Source of the DNA: Candidatus Gastranaerophilales bacterium
GTDB lineage: Bacteria > Cyanobacteriota > Vampirovibrionia > Gastranaerophilales > Gastranaerophilaceae
Length of the DNA stretch: 64,000 nt
Direction of reading: 5' to 3'
NCBI GenBank assembly: GCA_028693235.1
Contig: JAQUVW010000001.1
Location: 408,616-472,615, forward strand
In this document: piece by piece, positions 17,129 to 25,787 of the stretch
How positions within the stretch are numbered: the first letter of the stretch is position 1
Layout: every line of letters begins with the position of its first letter
Position numbers and translations under genes: made by a program
The notes under the pieces: model-generated
What the model was told of the DNA's origin: nothing
Database searches by the model: none
Seen by the model: the letters and a program-made list of their open reading frames with translations, nothing else

Positions 17129-17680
17129 TTATTTTTTTCTCGCAAGCAATAATCCTGCGGGTAAATTTAATATTTCAACTTGATAATCAGGATTGTTTTT
17201 TATTGCGTCAACGAAAGGTTTAACTTTTGTTTCATGGGACAATACATTGTCGGCTGCTATTATACCTCCTGATTTTAAAATCGGGTCAATAAGTTCGAAA
17301 TATTTAATATATTCACCTTTGTTAGCGTCAATAAAGGCAAAGTCAATTTTTTTGTCGAAGTCATTTGACAAGATATCAAGAGCAGAGCCTAATAGTGGGG
17401 TTATTAAGTCATTTACTCCGCATTTTTTGAAATTTTCTATAGCTAAAGATTGTCTGTTGTCCCAAAATTCAATGGTTGAAAGGTGTCCACCGGTTTCTTT
17501 TAAGGCTTTAGCTATCCAAATTCCCGAATAGCCATTGGAGGTACCGATTTCCAAGACTTCTTTTGCATTTGCCGATTTGATCAGCATATTCAAAAAATTG
17601 CCGGTTTCTCTTGCTATATTCCAAAAGTTTTTTGAGGTTTTTTCAAGTTCTTCAAAAGTTTGTTCTGTAATTGTGTCCAT
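17129..17680 (-). CDS. SAM-dependent O-methyltransferase (class I, family 3/CCoAOMT-like)
   Basis: 183 residues with the SAM motif VLEIGTSNGYSGIWIA, the acidic motif TIEFWDN, the metal-site segment DFAFIDANKGEY and GGIIAADNVL. This is the cation-dependent small O-methyltransferase fold (TrmR/CCoAOMT-like). Bacterial relatives include tRNA U34 carboxymethyl methyltransferase TrmR, but the substrate is not readable here. Its ATG overlaps the stop of the upstream beta-propeller gene by one base (TAATG), so it belongs to the grpE-dnaJ unit. Confidence 0.85.
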   Translation of the reverse strand: MDTITEQTFEELEKTSKNFWNIARETGNFLNMLIKSANAKEVLEIGTSNGYSGIWIAKALKETGGHLSTIEFWDNRQSLAIENFKKCGVNDLITPLLGSALDILSNDFDKKIDFAFIDANKGEYIKYFELIDPILKSGGIIAADNVLSHETKVKPFVDAIKNNPDYQVEILNLPAGLLLARKK

Positions 17681-19260
17681 TATTTTTTGTCAATGATAGT
17701 TATAGCATTGACCGGAAGATTTATGTTTGCGGTTTGCAAAGCTGTCATCTTGTCTAGGTCAACTATAACGTATCTTCTTTCTAGTACATTTGTTATTATT
17801 GCGAGATTAGAGCTTCCGAGTTGGGTTATTCTTTTGGAAAAGCCTGAAATTGGAAGTCTTATTGTTTTGGTCATTTTTTGAGTGTTTATATCAAAAACAT
17901 TTATTTCATTTTCTTGAGCACTTAAAATATATATTTTGTCTTTATATAACAGCATATCAGTTGGCTTTTCGCCTGTTTTAAATGTTTTTTCGTCCGTTGC
18001 AAAACATTTTTGGGGGTCAGCTTTTAAATCTCCTTTAGGAATTGCAACGTCAAAGCCTGACATAAACGCTTCTTTAAAGGACATATCTTTTTTTTGCCCA
18101 CTTTCGTTTATTGGAAATTCTTTGTTTAGGTCATATTCTGTTGATTTTAGTTCAGATGCGGTTCTTGAGATTGTATAAATATGGTTTTTATGGGCAATGA
18201 TTTTTGATAAGTTTTCACCAGTTGTAATCCATTTATTTTCATAAGTTCCATCAAGCTTCAATACATATACATTTGATGTGGCTCTATCGTGATATACGAA
18301 CTCGTCGCCATTGTCGCTGATTGCTATATTTTCAGGTTCTCCTAAAACTTTGATTTTTTCTTTAATTTGCATTCCGTTGATATCGATTACAAAAATAGAT
18401 TTATCTTTTAAACTTGCTACGTAGGCTTTGTTTTGGGCGTTGTCCGCTATTATTTCGCTCGGAATTGCTGCCAAATCAATTTGCTTTGCTATATACTCGT
18501 TTTTTACATCAACAACGTCAATTTGTTTTTTGTTGTTTGTCAAAATTAAAAGAAATTGGTCGTTCAAAACGGATTGCATATCTTTGTAAACGCCACTTAG
18601 CTTTAAGCTATATAATGGTTCTGCGACATCAGCAGAGAAAACTTTTAAATATTGTGAGTCATAATTGCTTACGAGATATATTTTGTTTTTGATTTTTGCA
18701 TTAATAGCTTCTTTATCAAATGTGTTTAATCTTTTGTTTGGTAAAGGGGCTTTTTTAACTACTTCTGCCGGTTTTACGACGTTAGCAGATTTCAAAAGCG
18801 GTATTTGTACATCACCTAAAATACCCTTCAAAGTTTCAGGTAGTACCAAGCCTTTTGGCACCAATATATCTTGAGGCAGTGAGCCTGTTTTGATAGAAAT
18901 AGGAATTTCAGGATATTGGCAAACTGTCAAAACTCCGTTTTTAGTTTTTACAAGTTTTAAAAGTGCATAATTTGTATTGAAGATAATGACTTCAGGTTTT
19001 TTTGAAAAAGCGGTTTTGTTCGGGTAAGTATATGTTATTTGAAGTTTCTCAACCTTGTCTGTATAAGCAGGAATGACGGGCAAATATATGGTTCCGTCAG
19101 GTAGAGTAATCAAGCCGTCAAATCTAATGTTAGCTGCAGGAAAAGTTTTGAAAATACAATCTTTGACCTGAATTGGGATTTGTGTTGCAAAAGCACTTGC
19201 CGCAGTTATCAGTAATGCTATAAAAGTAAAAAATACTTTTTTAATATTAAATAATTTCAT
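17680..19260 (-). CDS. Exported beta-propeller (YncE-like) protein
   Basis: 526 residues with a clear signal peptide ending near AASAFA. Repeated beta-propeller blades follow from about residue 190, with phrases such as IYLVSNYDSQYLKVFS, KAYVASLKDKSIFVIDING, IYILSAQENEINVFDI and LAIITNVLERRYVIVDL. The N-terminal 150 residues are beta-rich and of unknown fold. Such seven-bladed repeats usually serve in protein binding. It lies 24 nt behind dnaJ and overlaps the methyltransferase gene, so it is probably co-transcribed with the chaperone genes. The function is unknown. Confidence 0.75.
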   Translation of the reverse strand: MKLFNIKKVFFTFIALLITAASAFATQIPIQVKDCIFKTFPAANIRFDGLITLPDGTIYLPVIPAYTDKVEKLQITYTYPNKTAFSKKPEVIIFNTNYALLKLVKTKNGVLTVCQYPEIPISIKTGSLPQDILVPKGLVLPETLKGILGDVQIPLLKSANVVKPAEVVKKAPLPNKRLNTFDKEAINAKIKNKIYLVSNYDSQYLKVFSADVAEPLYSLKLSGVYKDMQSVLNDQFLLILTNNKKQIDVVDVKNEYIAKQIDLAAIPSEIIADNAQNKAYVASLKDKSIFVIDINGMQIKEKIKVLGEPENIAISDNGDEFVYHDRATSNVYVLKLDGTYENKWITTGENLSKIIAHKNHIYTISRTASELKSTEYDLNKEFPINESGQKKDMSFKEAFMSGFDVAIPKGDLKADPQKCFATDEKTFKTGEKPTDMLLYKDKIYILSAQENEINVFDINTQKMTKTIRLPISGFSKRITQLGSSNLAIITNVLERRYVIVDLDKMTALQTANINLPVNAITIIDKK

Positions 19261-19284
19261 TATTTCTATACCCGTTAGCTGTAA

Positions 19285-20412
19285 TTAATTGTGTAGTGCA
19301 CTTTTTACTTTGTCCATAATGGATTCAGACGGCTTTTTTTTGTTATAAATCTCAAACAATCTTGAATATAGTTTCTTTTCTTCTTCAGCCATATTTTTAG
19401 GAGTTGTAAGCTTTATTATAACGTGGTGGTCGCCTCGTCTGTTTTCTTGTCCGATAAACGGTACCCCTTTAGATTTTAGCGTTAATATTTTATCATGTTC
19501 TACGCCTTGAGGGATAGTTAAAATTTCTTCACCGTCAACAGTTTTTATGGAAACCTTATCACCAAGGGCTGCTTGGGGGAAGCTTACGTCTAATGTTGTG
19601 TAAATATCGTTACCTTTTCTTATAAAATCTTTGCTTTCTTTTACAAAAAGAACGATGTAAAGGTCACCTGATGGTCCGCCGTTTTTGCCTGCATCACCTT
19701 CACCTGAAATTCTTATTTTTGAGCGATTGTCAACGCCGGCAGGTATTTTGACAGAAAGTTTTTTGTCTTTATCAATTCTGCCTTTTCCTTTGCATTCAGG
19801 GCAAGGATCGGTTATTGTTTGACCTGTTCCATGGCAATTTGGGCATGTCGTTATTTGGCTAAAGTGTCCCAAAATTGTTTGGGTTACTTGTTGAACACGA
19901 CCTGTTCCGCCACAAGTTTTGCAGGTTGTAGGTTTAGAGCCTGCTTTTGCACCAGAGCCGTTACAAGAAGCACAGGGCTCCAAATGTGTAATTTTGATTT
20001 CTTTTTCAGTCCCAAAAACTGCCTCTTCAAAATCCAGTTCAATGTCTAATCTAAGGTCAGCACCTTGTTGAGGGGCATTGGGGTCAGCTTGACGTTCTTG
20101 AAAACCGCCGAAACCTCCACCAAAGAAGCTTTCGAAAATATCGTTTAAGCCGCCAAATCCATAGTCAAAAGGACCTTGCGAACTATAACCTGCACTGGAA
20201 AGACCATCTTCGCCGTATCGGTCGTAGGTGGCTCTTTTGTCATCGTCCATCAGTGTTTCGTATGCTTTGCCTAATTCTTTGAATTTTTCTTCAGCATCTG
20301 GTTCTTTGTTTACGTCTGGGTGAAGTTGGCGTGCTTTTTTTCTGAAAGCACTTTTTATCTCATCTTTACCGGCGTTTTCTGTTACGCCTAATATTTCGTA
20401 ATAACTGCTCAT
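19285..20412 (-). CDS. dnaJ: Chaperone protein DnaJ
   Basis: Type I Hsp40 co-chaperone for DnaK. The 375 residues show the J-domain with HPD ([10 protein letters not shown]), a Gly/Phe-rich region ([20 protein letters not shown]), and four CxxCxGxG zinc repeats ([32 protein letters not shown]). The client-binding and dimerisation domains follow. It follows grpE by 41 nt. dnaK, often between them, is absent here. Confidence 0.97.
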   Translation of the reverse strand: MSSYYEILGVTENAGKDEIKSAFRKKARQLHPDVNKEPDAEEKFKELGKAYETLMDDDKRATYDRYGEDGLSSAGYSSQGPFDYGFGGLNDIFESFFGGGFGGFQERQADPNAPQQGADLRLDIELDFEEAVFGTEKEIKITHLEPCASCNGSGAKAGSKPTTCKTCGGTGRVQQVTQTILGHFSQITTCPNCHGTGQTITDPCPECKGKGRIDKDKKLSVKIPAGVDNRSKIRISGEGDAGKNGGPSGDLYIVLFVKESKDFIRKGNDIYTTLDVSFPQAALGDKVSIKTVDGEEILTIPQGVEHDKILTLKSKGVPFIGQENRRGDHHVIIKLTTPKNMAEEEKKLYSRLFEIYNKKKPSESIMDKVKSALHN

Positions 20413-20453
20413 TTTACTTTTAACTCTCTTCTGATTGTGGTTGTATATCTATA

Positions 20454-21074
20454 TTATTGCACAGCCACGTTGACAAGTGCAGCTCTTAACACTTTATCGT
20501 TAAATTTGTAACCTTTTTGAAGTTCATTTATTATTGTATCTTCTTCTTGCTCTGTTGAGGGTGTTTGCATTACTGCTTCGTGGAAGTTAGGGTCAAATTT
20601 TTCGCCTTCGGTTTTTATTTCTTCAAGCCCCATTTTTTCTAAGGCCTCTACTGTTTGTTTGTGCAATATGTTGAAAACTTCTTTTAGTTTTCCGCAATCT
20701 TCGACTGCATCAATTGATTTTTGAGCTCTGTCGAAATTGTCCAAAACTTCTATAACTTTTTTCAATGCTTCTTCTGTTCCATATTTTAACAAGGATTCCC
20801 TTTCTTGAGATTGGCGTTTACGGAAATTTTCAAAATCAGCTGCGAGCCTTACATATTGATTGTTTAGGTTGTCATAATCTTGTTGCAATTTGTCGGCAGA
20901 GTCATTTGTTTGTTGAGCTTCTTCTTGGATTTCTGTTTCCTCGTCAGGCGTTTCAGTTGCGTCGTCTTTTATCTCTTCATTAATTTCTTCGTTATTATCA
21001 ATCATATCTTGTTTTTCTCCATTATAATTTTCTTTTGAAAAAGGATTATTTCCGTGTCTATTATGTTTTTTCAT
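20454..21074 (-). CDS. grpE: Nucleotide exchange factor GrpE
   Basis: Exchange factor for DnaK. The 206 residues have an acidic disordered start and a long coiled coil with YVRLAADFENFRKRQSQERE. The family end motif reads FDPNFHEAVMQTPS, then GYKFNDKVLRAALVNVAVQ. A GGGGAT SD lies 5 nt before the ATG. It is the first gene of the unit grpE-dnaJ-propeller-methyltransferase. No CIRCE inverted repeat is visible upstream, so HrcA control is not evident. Confidence 0.95.
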   Translation of the reverse strand: MKKHNRHGNNPFSKENYNGEKQDMIDNNEEINEEIKDDATETPDEETEIQEEAQQTNDSADKLQQDYDNLNNQYVRLAADFENFRKRQSQERESLLKYGTEEALKKVIEVLDNFDRAQKSIDAVEDCGKLKEVFNILHKQTVEALEKMGLEEIKTEGEKFDPNFHEAVMQTPSTEQEEDTIINELQKGYKFNDKVLRAALVNVAVQ

Positions 21075-21106
21075 TTTATCCCCATATTCTATTTTAACCT
21101 TTCTAT

Positions 21107-21134
21107 ATTATAAGTTATCAAGCTTTATTCTCAA
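21107..21134 (-). promoter_or_regulatory. Promoter of the grpE-dnaJ unit
   Basis: TTGAGA (-35) at 21134-21129, a 16-nt spacer and TATAAT (-10) at 21112-21107 on the minus strand. The predicted leader is about 26 nt and includes the GGGG ribosome site. Confidence 0.5.
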
Positions 21135-21184
21135 TCTTTTTTAATGTTTTTTTAACTTTTGGCTACATAAGCGTTGATTAAATC

Positions 21185-21213
21185 TTGAAAAAAAGCTATT
21201 ATGTTTGTATAAA
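21185..21213 (+). promoter_or_regulatory. Promoter of the GNAT-like gene
   Basis: TTGAAA (-35) at 21185-21190, a 17-nt spacer and TATAAA (-10) at 21208-21213, nine bases before the ATG. The GGGG between box and ATG resembles an SD but would lie upstream of the likely +1, so the message would have at most about 3 nt of leader. Confidence 0.5.
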
Positions 21214-21222
21214 GGGGCTTTT

Positions 21223-22257
21223 ATGGCGAAATTAAAAAAGTTAGGCTTAATTGATATGGTGGAAATACATAAAATGATGTCTATGGTGGCATCTGGTGAT
21301 TTCCCTTCGTTTTCTGAATTGCTGCTTTTATCCCCTTTTATATTTTTTCAGAGCTTTTTGCCCTTGAAAATGAGAAAACTCCCGGAATCCTTTGTTTCAA
21401 GAGAAAATAAGGTGCTAAACGGCATGATTTCTGTTCAATCTGCCCCGGGGAATCCTTATAAGTGGAATATTAAAAACCTCTTTTTAGCAAAAAATTCGTT
21501 TGCAGCAGGTCGCCAACTTGTCGATTATGTGCTTGCCAGATTTGGTGCAATGGGGGCTAACACCTTTAGAGTTACGGTTTCTGATTCTAATGAAGAACTT
21601 TTGGATTTGTTTTCAAAAGGGTGTGGGTTTAGATTGTGCTCCCATGAATCTTTGTGGAAAATGAATGAATATGTCATCTCCAAAACACCTACAAATGGTG
21701 ACTTCTTTAGACCTTTCAGAAATGCTGACGCAAAAGAAGTCTGCGAGCTATATAATGACGCAATTTTCCCTCATTTTAGATATTCTTTAGCCAGAGTTAA
21801 ACAAGAATTTTATGATGTTTTCTTTCAAGGTTTATCTAAAACCAGTTATTTTAAGTATCTTTTATGCGACGCAAAAACAAAACGGATTAAAGGTATTATT
21901 CAGTTTCAAACAGAAGATAATGAAAATTTCTTTCTGGATATCGTTTTGCCGGCTCCTTATGAAGAAAATTATCCCGATGCTTTGAATTTTTCAATTTCTC
22001 AAATATCTCGCAGGAAAAAGAAATTCAATTTGTTTATTCAAAATCGTAAATATATGATGACTTCTAAAAAATATGAAGAATTCCTCAAAGAACACAACTT
22101 CTCCTGTTTGCAAAACAATGTTGTACTTGTCAAAGATTTCTTTAAAACTATTAAACAAGAAGAAAAAATTATCAAACCAGCTATCGCATTTAGTGAAATA
22201 AAAGGTAAGCCTGCGTTTGATGCTGTTGAAGAAAAATCTTGTAAAATTCATTCGTAG
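21223..22257 (+). CDS. GNAT-fold acetyltransferase-like protein
   Basis: 344 residues. The N-terminal half resembles a GNAT domain: LNGMISVQSAPGNPYKWNIKNLFL, then AGRQLVDYVLARFGAMGANTFRVTV and LLDLFSKGCGFRLCSHESLWKM (the usual order of beta4, beta5 and alpha4). A second divergent half follows (RPFRNADAKEVCELYNDAIFPHF), so it may be a tandem GNAT. The frame could start 18 bases earlier, but those bases overlap the -10 box. The substrate is unknown and the acetyl-CoA-binding Q/R-x-x-G-x-G/A is degenerate. Confidence 0.6.
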   Translation: MAKLKKLGLIDMVEIHKMMSMVASGDFPSFSELLLLSPFIFFQSFLPLKMRKLPESFVSRENKVLNGMISVQSAPGNPYKWNIKNLFLAKNSFAAGRQLVDYVLARFGAMGANTFRVTVSDSNEELLDLFSKGCGFRLCSHESLWKMNEYVISKTPTNGDFFRPFRNADAKEVCELYNDAIFPHFRYSLARVKQEFYDVFFQGLSKTSYFKYLLCDAKTKRIKGIIQFQTEDNENFFLDIVLPAPYEENYPDALNFSISQISRRKKKFNLFIQNRKYMMTSKKYEEFLKEHNFSCLQNNVVLVKDFFKTIKQEEKIIKPAIAFSEIKGKPAFDAVEEKSCKIHS

Positions 22258-22282
22258 ACTTTAATTTTCTTAAGGTTTCATA

Positions 22283-22288
22283 TATAAT
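22283..22288 (+). promoter_or_regulatory. -10 box of proB, 6 nt from ATG
   Basis: TATAAT is followed by CACCTT and then the ATG. The upstream hexamer TTTAAT at 22260-22265 (17-nt spacer) is a weak -35. Predicts a leaderless proBA mRNA. Confidence 0.5.
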
Positions 22289-22294
22289 CACCTT

Positions 22295-23431
22295 ATGAAT
22301 GAAATTAAAAACGCAAAAAGACTTGTATTCAAATTCGGCACAAATGTGTTAAGAAATGAAGATAAAGAAATCTCTCTATCTCGTATTTATTCTTTTGTGG
22401 AAGATATCGCCAAACTCCATAAACAGGGTAAAGAAATTATTATTGTCACATCAGGGGCTGTTGGATTAGGTGCTAAAAAAGTAGGCGTCGATGCTTCTGA
22501 TAATATAATTTTAAAACAAGCCTGTGCTGCAATCGGACAAGGTCAACTTATGTCTATTTATGAGCACGGTTTTGATAAGTATTCTATCAATACGGCTCAA
22601 ATCCTTTTGACAGAAAGTGACTTTGACCAAAGAATTAAATATCTTAATTTAAGCAGTGTTTTGAATGAATTGTTGAATTTAAAAGTAATTCCTATCATTA
22701 ATCAAAACGACACTGTTTCAACCGAGGAGCTTGAAGAATCTATTCACAATACAATAAAAGTTTCTTTCTCTGATAATGACAAACTTTCAGCATTAGTCGC
22801 AAGCAAACTTGATGCGGATTTGCTTGTTATTCTATCTGATATTGACGGGCTTTTTGATGACAATCCGAAAGAAAATCCAAATGCAAAATTAATCCACAAA
22901 GTTGACAAGGTTGATGAAAGTATTGAAAAATATGGTCTAAATCCGTCAAAGGGCGGTCGAGGCGGTATGAAAACCAAGCTGGAAGCCGCTAAAGTCGTGA
23001 CTCGCTCAGGTGGATATGTGGTTATTGCAAACGGTACCGTCCCGCAAATTATTAAAAAAGTTTTCAATGAAAAAGAAGTAGGAACTTTGTTCTTGCCTTC
23101 TGACCAACTTTCTGAAAAACGTCGCTGGATTGGTTATGCAACAAATATCACAGGGCAAATAGTTGTTAATAAAGGTGCAAAAAAAGCACTTTTGGAACAA
23201 GAATCAAGCCTCTTGTCTATCGGTATTGTTGACATAAACGGTGATTTCCTAAAGGGTGATGTTATAAGTATTCTTGATGAAAATAACCAAGAAATTGCTC
23301 GAGGGATTGCGAATTACAACTGCAAAGATTGCAAAAAAATTCAAGGTTTACATTCTGACAAAATTTTAGATACTTTGGGTTTTAAAAACTATGATGCGGT
23401 TATTACCCGTGACAATATTGTTATACTTTAA
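22295..23431 (+). CDS. proB: Glutamate 5-kinase
   Basis: First step of proline synthesis, making glutamyl 5-phosphate. The 378 residues include the amino-acid kinase core KRLVFKFGTNVL, VTSGAVGLGAKKVG, NQNDTVSTEE, FSDNDKLSALVA, LSDIDGLFDDNP and GRGGMKTKLEAAK. A C-terminal PUA domain follows (from about 280; GQIVVNKGAKKALLEQ, ARGIANY). The length matches the PUA-containing form. It is followed by proA 2 nt later. No SD; see the -10 box directly upstream. Confidence 0.97.
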   Translation: MNEIKNAKRLVFKFGTNVLRNEDKEISLSRIYSFVEDIAKLHKQGKEIIIVTSGAVGLGAKKVGVDASDNIILKQACAAIGQGQLMSIYEHGFDKYSINTAQILLTESDFDQRIKYLNLSSVLNELLNLKVIPIINQNDTVSTEELEESIHNTIKVSFSDNDKLSALVASKLDADLLVILSDIDGLFDDNPKENPNAKLIHKVDKVDESIEKYGLNPSKGGRGGMKTKLEAAKVVTRSGGYVVIANGTVPQIIKKVFNEKEVGTLFLPSDQLSEKRRWIGYATNITGQIVVNKGAKKALLEQESSLLSIGIVDINGDFLKGDVISILDENNQEIARGIANYNCKDCKKIQGLHSDKILDTLGFKNYDAVITRDNIVIL

Positions 23432-23433
23432 TT

Positions 23434-24744
23434 ATGGTGAAAATTATGCTTAATCTTGAACAAATGGCTCAAAATGCAAAAAATGCTTCTATTGAACTTG
23501 CCTCTTTATCTCTTGAGACAAAAAATAAGGCTCTTGAAGCTATGGCAAATGCGTTAGAAATTAATAAACAAAAAATTGTTGATGCTAATAAAGAAGATTT
23601 ATTGCTTGCTTCTGAGATGGTCAAGTCTGGCGATTTGTCAGAGTCTGTTTATAATAGATTGAAACTTGATGATAACAAGGCTCGGGATATGATACAAGGC
23701 ATTCGTGACATGATAAAGCTTGAAGATCCTGTCAATAATATAGTTTGGACAAAAGAATTGGCTGAAAATTTAGTATTAAAAAAGGTTACTTGTCCGATTG
23801 GTGTCATTGGGGTTATTTTCGAAGCTCGACCTGATGTTATCGCTCAAATCTCCGCTCTTGCTGTGAAATCTGCAAATGCGGTTTTGCTAAAAGGTGGCAA
23901 AGAAGCTCAAAAAACTAATACTATTATTGCCTCTCTTATAAATGAGGCTTTGGCGTCTGTTGATGGCTTCCCTAAAAATGTTATTAACCTTTTATTTACA
24001 CGTGAAGATGTTGCAAAAATGCTTGAATTGAACGCTTACATTGATTTGATTATTCCGAGAGGCTCAAATTCACTTGTTAAATATATTCAATCAAATACGA
24101 AAATTCCCGTTTTGGGACATGCTGAAGGTATTTGTCATATCTATATTGATGAAACTGCTGATATAAAAAAAGTTTTGCCGATTTGCGTTGATTCAAAATG
24201 CCAATATCCGAGTGCTTGCAATGCAGTCGAAACAATTTTGATTAATAAAAATGTAATCAATTCTATTTTGCCGGCTTTGGTTTTGGAGTTTAGAAACAAC
24301 AGTGTTAAGGTCAAAGGTGATGAAGTTTGCAAAAAAACAGTTGTTGATTTGGATTTAGCTATAGAAAAAGATTGGGCTACTGAATATGGTGACAAAATCG
24401 TTGCGATAAAAGCCGTTGACTCAATAAAAGAAGCTATTGACCATATAAATAAATATGGCTCTGGGCACACAGATAGTATAATTACTGAAAATAGCGAAAA
24501 TGCTACACTTTTTATGAATAACGTTGATTCTGCCGGTGTATATCAAAATGCTTCCACCAGATTTTCAGACGGTTTCCGCTATGGGTTTGGTGCAGAAGTA
24601 GGTATTTCAACCAACAAAACTCACGCCAGAGGTCCGGTCGGTTTGGACGGCTTAACAATATACAAATATAAAATGGTCGGAAATGGCGATATTGTGGCTG
24701 ATTTTGCCTCAGGTAAAAAACACTTTACTCACAAATATTTATAA
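23434..24744 (+). CDS. proA: Gamma-glutamyl phosphate reductase
   Basis: Second step of proline synthesis, reducing glutamyl phosphate to the semialdehyde with NADPH. The 436 residues show the aldehyde dehydrogenase fold, with GVIGVIFEARPDVIAQISAL, LKGGKEAQKTN, IIPRGSNSLVKYI, GHAEGICHIYID and the active-site Cys in SKCQYPSACNAVET. An alternative ATG at 23446 has a GGTGA site in front and may be the real start. Forms an operon with proB. Confidence 0.97.
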   Translation: MVKIMLNLEQMAQNAKNASIELASLSLETKNKALEAMANALEINKQKIVDANKEDLLLASEMVKSGDLSESVYNRLKLDDNKARDMIQGIRDMIKLEDPVNNIVWTKELAENLVLKKVTCPIGVIGVIFEARPDVIAQISALAVKSANAVLLKGGKEAQKTNTIIASLINEALASVDGFPKNVINLLFTREDVAKMLELNAYIDLIIPRGSNSLVKYIQSNTKIPVLGHAEGICHIYIDETADIKKVLPICVDSKCQYPSACNAVETILINKNVINSILPALVLEFRNNSVKVKGDEVCKKTVVDLDLAIEKDWATEYGDKIVAIKAVDSIKEAIDHINKYGSGHTDSIITENSENATLFMNNVDSAGVYQNASTRFSDGFRYGFGAEVGISTNKTHARGPVGLDGLTIYKYKMVGNGDIVADFASGKKHFTHKYL

Positions 24745-24748
24745 GGTT

Positions 24749-25786
24749 TTATTTTATAAACATACAATCGCCATAGCTGAAAAATCTGTACTCAGTTTCA
24801 ACAGCGTGTTTATAGGATTCAAAAATATAGTCTTTCCCCGCAAAAGCACAGACCAGCATTAGCAGGGTGGATTTTGGCAGGTGAAAATTAGTTATGATTT
24901 TATCCACGATTTTGAATTCATACCCCGGATAAATAAACAGCTCAGATGCGTCTTTTACTGCTTTAATTTCGCCGTATTTTTTCATTGCCGTTTCTAAAGT
25001 TCTTACGCTTGTTGTGCCTACAGCAACAATGTTTTTGCCTGCTTTTTTGGCTTCATTTATTATTCTTGCACTTTCTTCTGATATTTCATAGGCTTCTGAG
25101 TGCATTTTGTGCTCTAGTATATTGTCGCATTTTACGGGTTTAAAAGTCCCGAGTCCCACTGTAAGATTGACAAAACAGTGTTTTACACCTTTTTTTTCAA
25201 GTTTATCTATTATTTCATTTGTGAAATGCAAGCCTGCAGTTGGAGCAGCAACTGAACCTTCGTTTTTTGCGTAGACTGTCTGGTAACGGTCAGTATCGAG
25301 TTTCTTGATATCTTCTGTTGTCATTTTTCTCTCGATATATGGCGGAAGCGGTAAATTTCCAACTTTTTCTAAAATTTCATAGATATTTCCGTCATATAAA
25401 AGCCGAATTTTCCAGCTGTCATCATCTTTTTCCAATGCTTCAACAGAAAGCTCATCTGAAACTTTTAGTACCATGCCTGCTTTTACACGTTTTGAGGGTT
25501 TGATTAAAGCTTCCCAAACATCGGGTTCTGTTTCTTTTGCTAAGAAAATTTCAATGTGAGCACCGGTTTCTTTTTGGGCAAAAATTCTTGCAGGAATAAC
25601 TTTTGTATTATTCATAACGAGCAAGTCATTTTCTGTAAGTTCATCAATTATATTAAAGAAATGTTCATCTTTAACTGTCTTTAAACACTTGTCAAGTACC
25701 ATCATTCTTGACATTTCTCGTTTTTGAGATGGTACTTGAGCAATTAATTCTTTAGGCAGTTCATAATCGAAATTTGAAAGTTTCAA
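24749..25786 (-). CDS. queA: S-adenosylmethionine:tRNA ribosyltransferase-isomerase
   Basis: Transfers the ribosyl part of SAM to preQ1-tRNA to make epoxyqueuosine. The family motifs are DYELPKELIAQVPSQKRE, HFFNIIDEL, VMNNTKVIPARI, VAAPTAGLHFT, TVGLGTFKPV and IITNFHLPKSTLLMLV. The open frame extends to 25819, but homologues begin (M)KLSxFDYELP, which points to TTG at 25786 (345 residues), one base after the yidC stop. Translation is probably coupled to yidC. No good SD. Confidence 0.95.
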   Translation of the reverse strand: MKLSNFDYELPKELIAQVPSQKREMSRMMVLDKCLKTVKDEHFFNIIDELTENDLLVMNNTKVIPARIFAQKETGAHIEIFLAKETEPDVWEALIKPSKRVKAGMVLKVSDELSVEALEKDDDSWKIRLLYDGNIYEILEKVGNLPLPPYIERKMTTEDIKKLDTDRYQTVYAKNEGSVAAPTAGLHFTNEIIDKLEKKGVKHCFVNLTVGLGTFKPVKCDNILEHKMHSEAYEISEESARIINEAKKAGKNIVAVGTTSVRTLETAMKKYGEIKAVKDASELFIYPGYEFKIVDKIITNFHLPKSTLLMLVCAFAGKDYIFESYKHAVETEYRFFSYGDCMFIK

Positions 25787-25787
25787 G

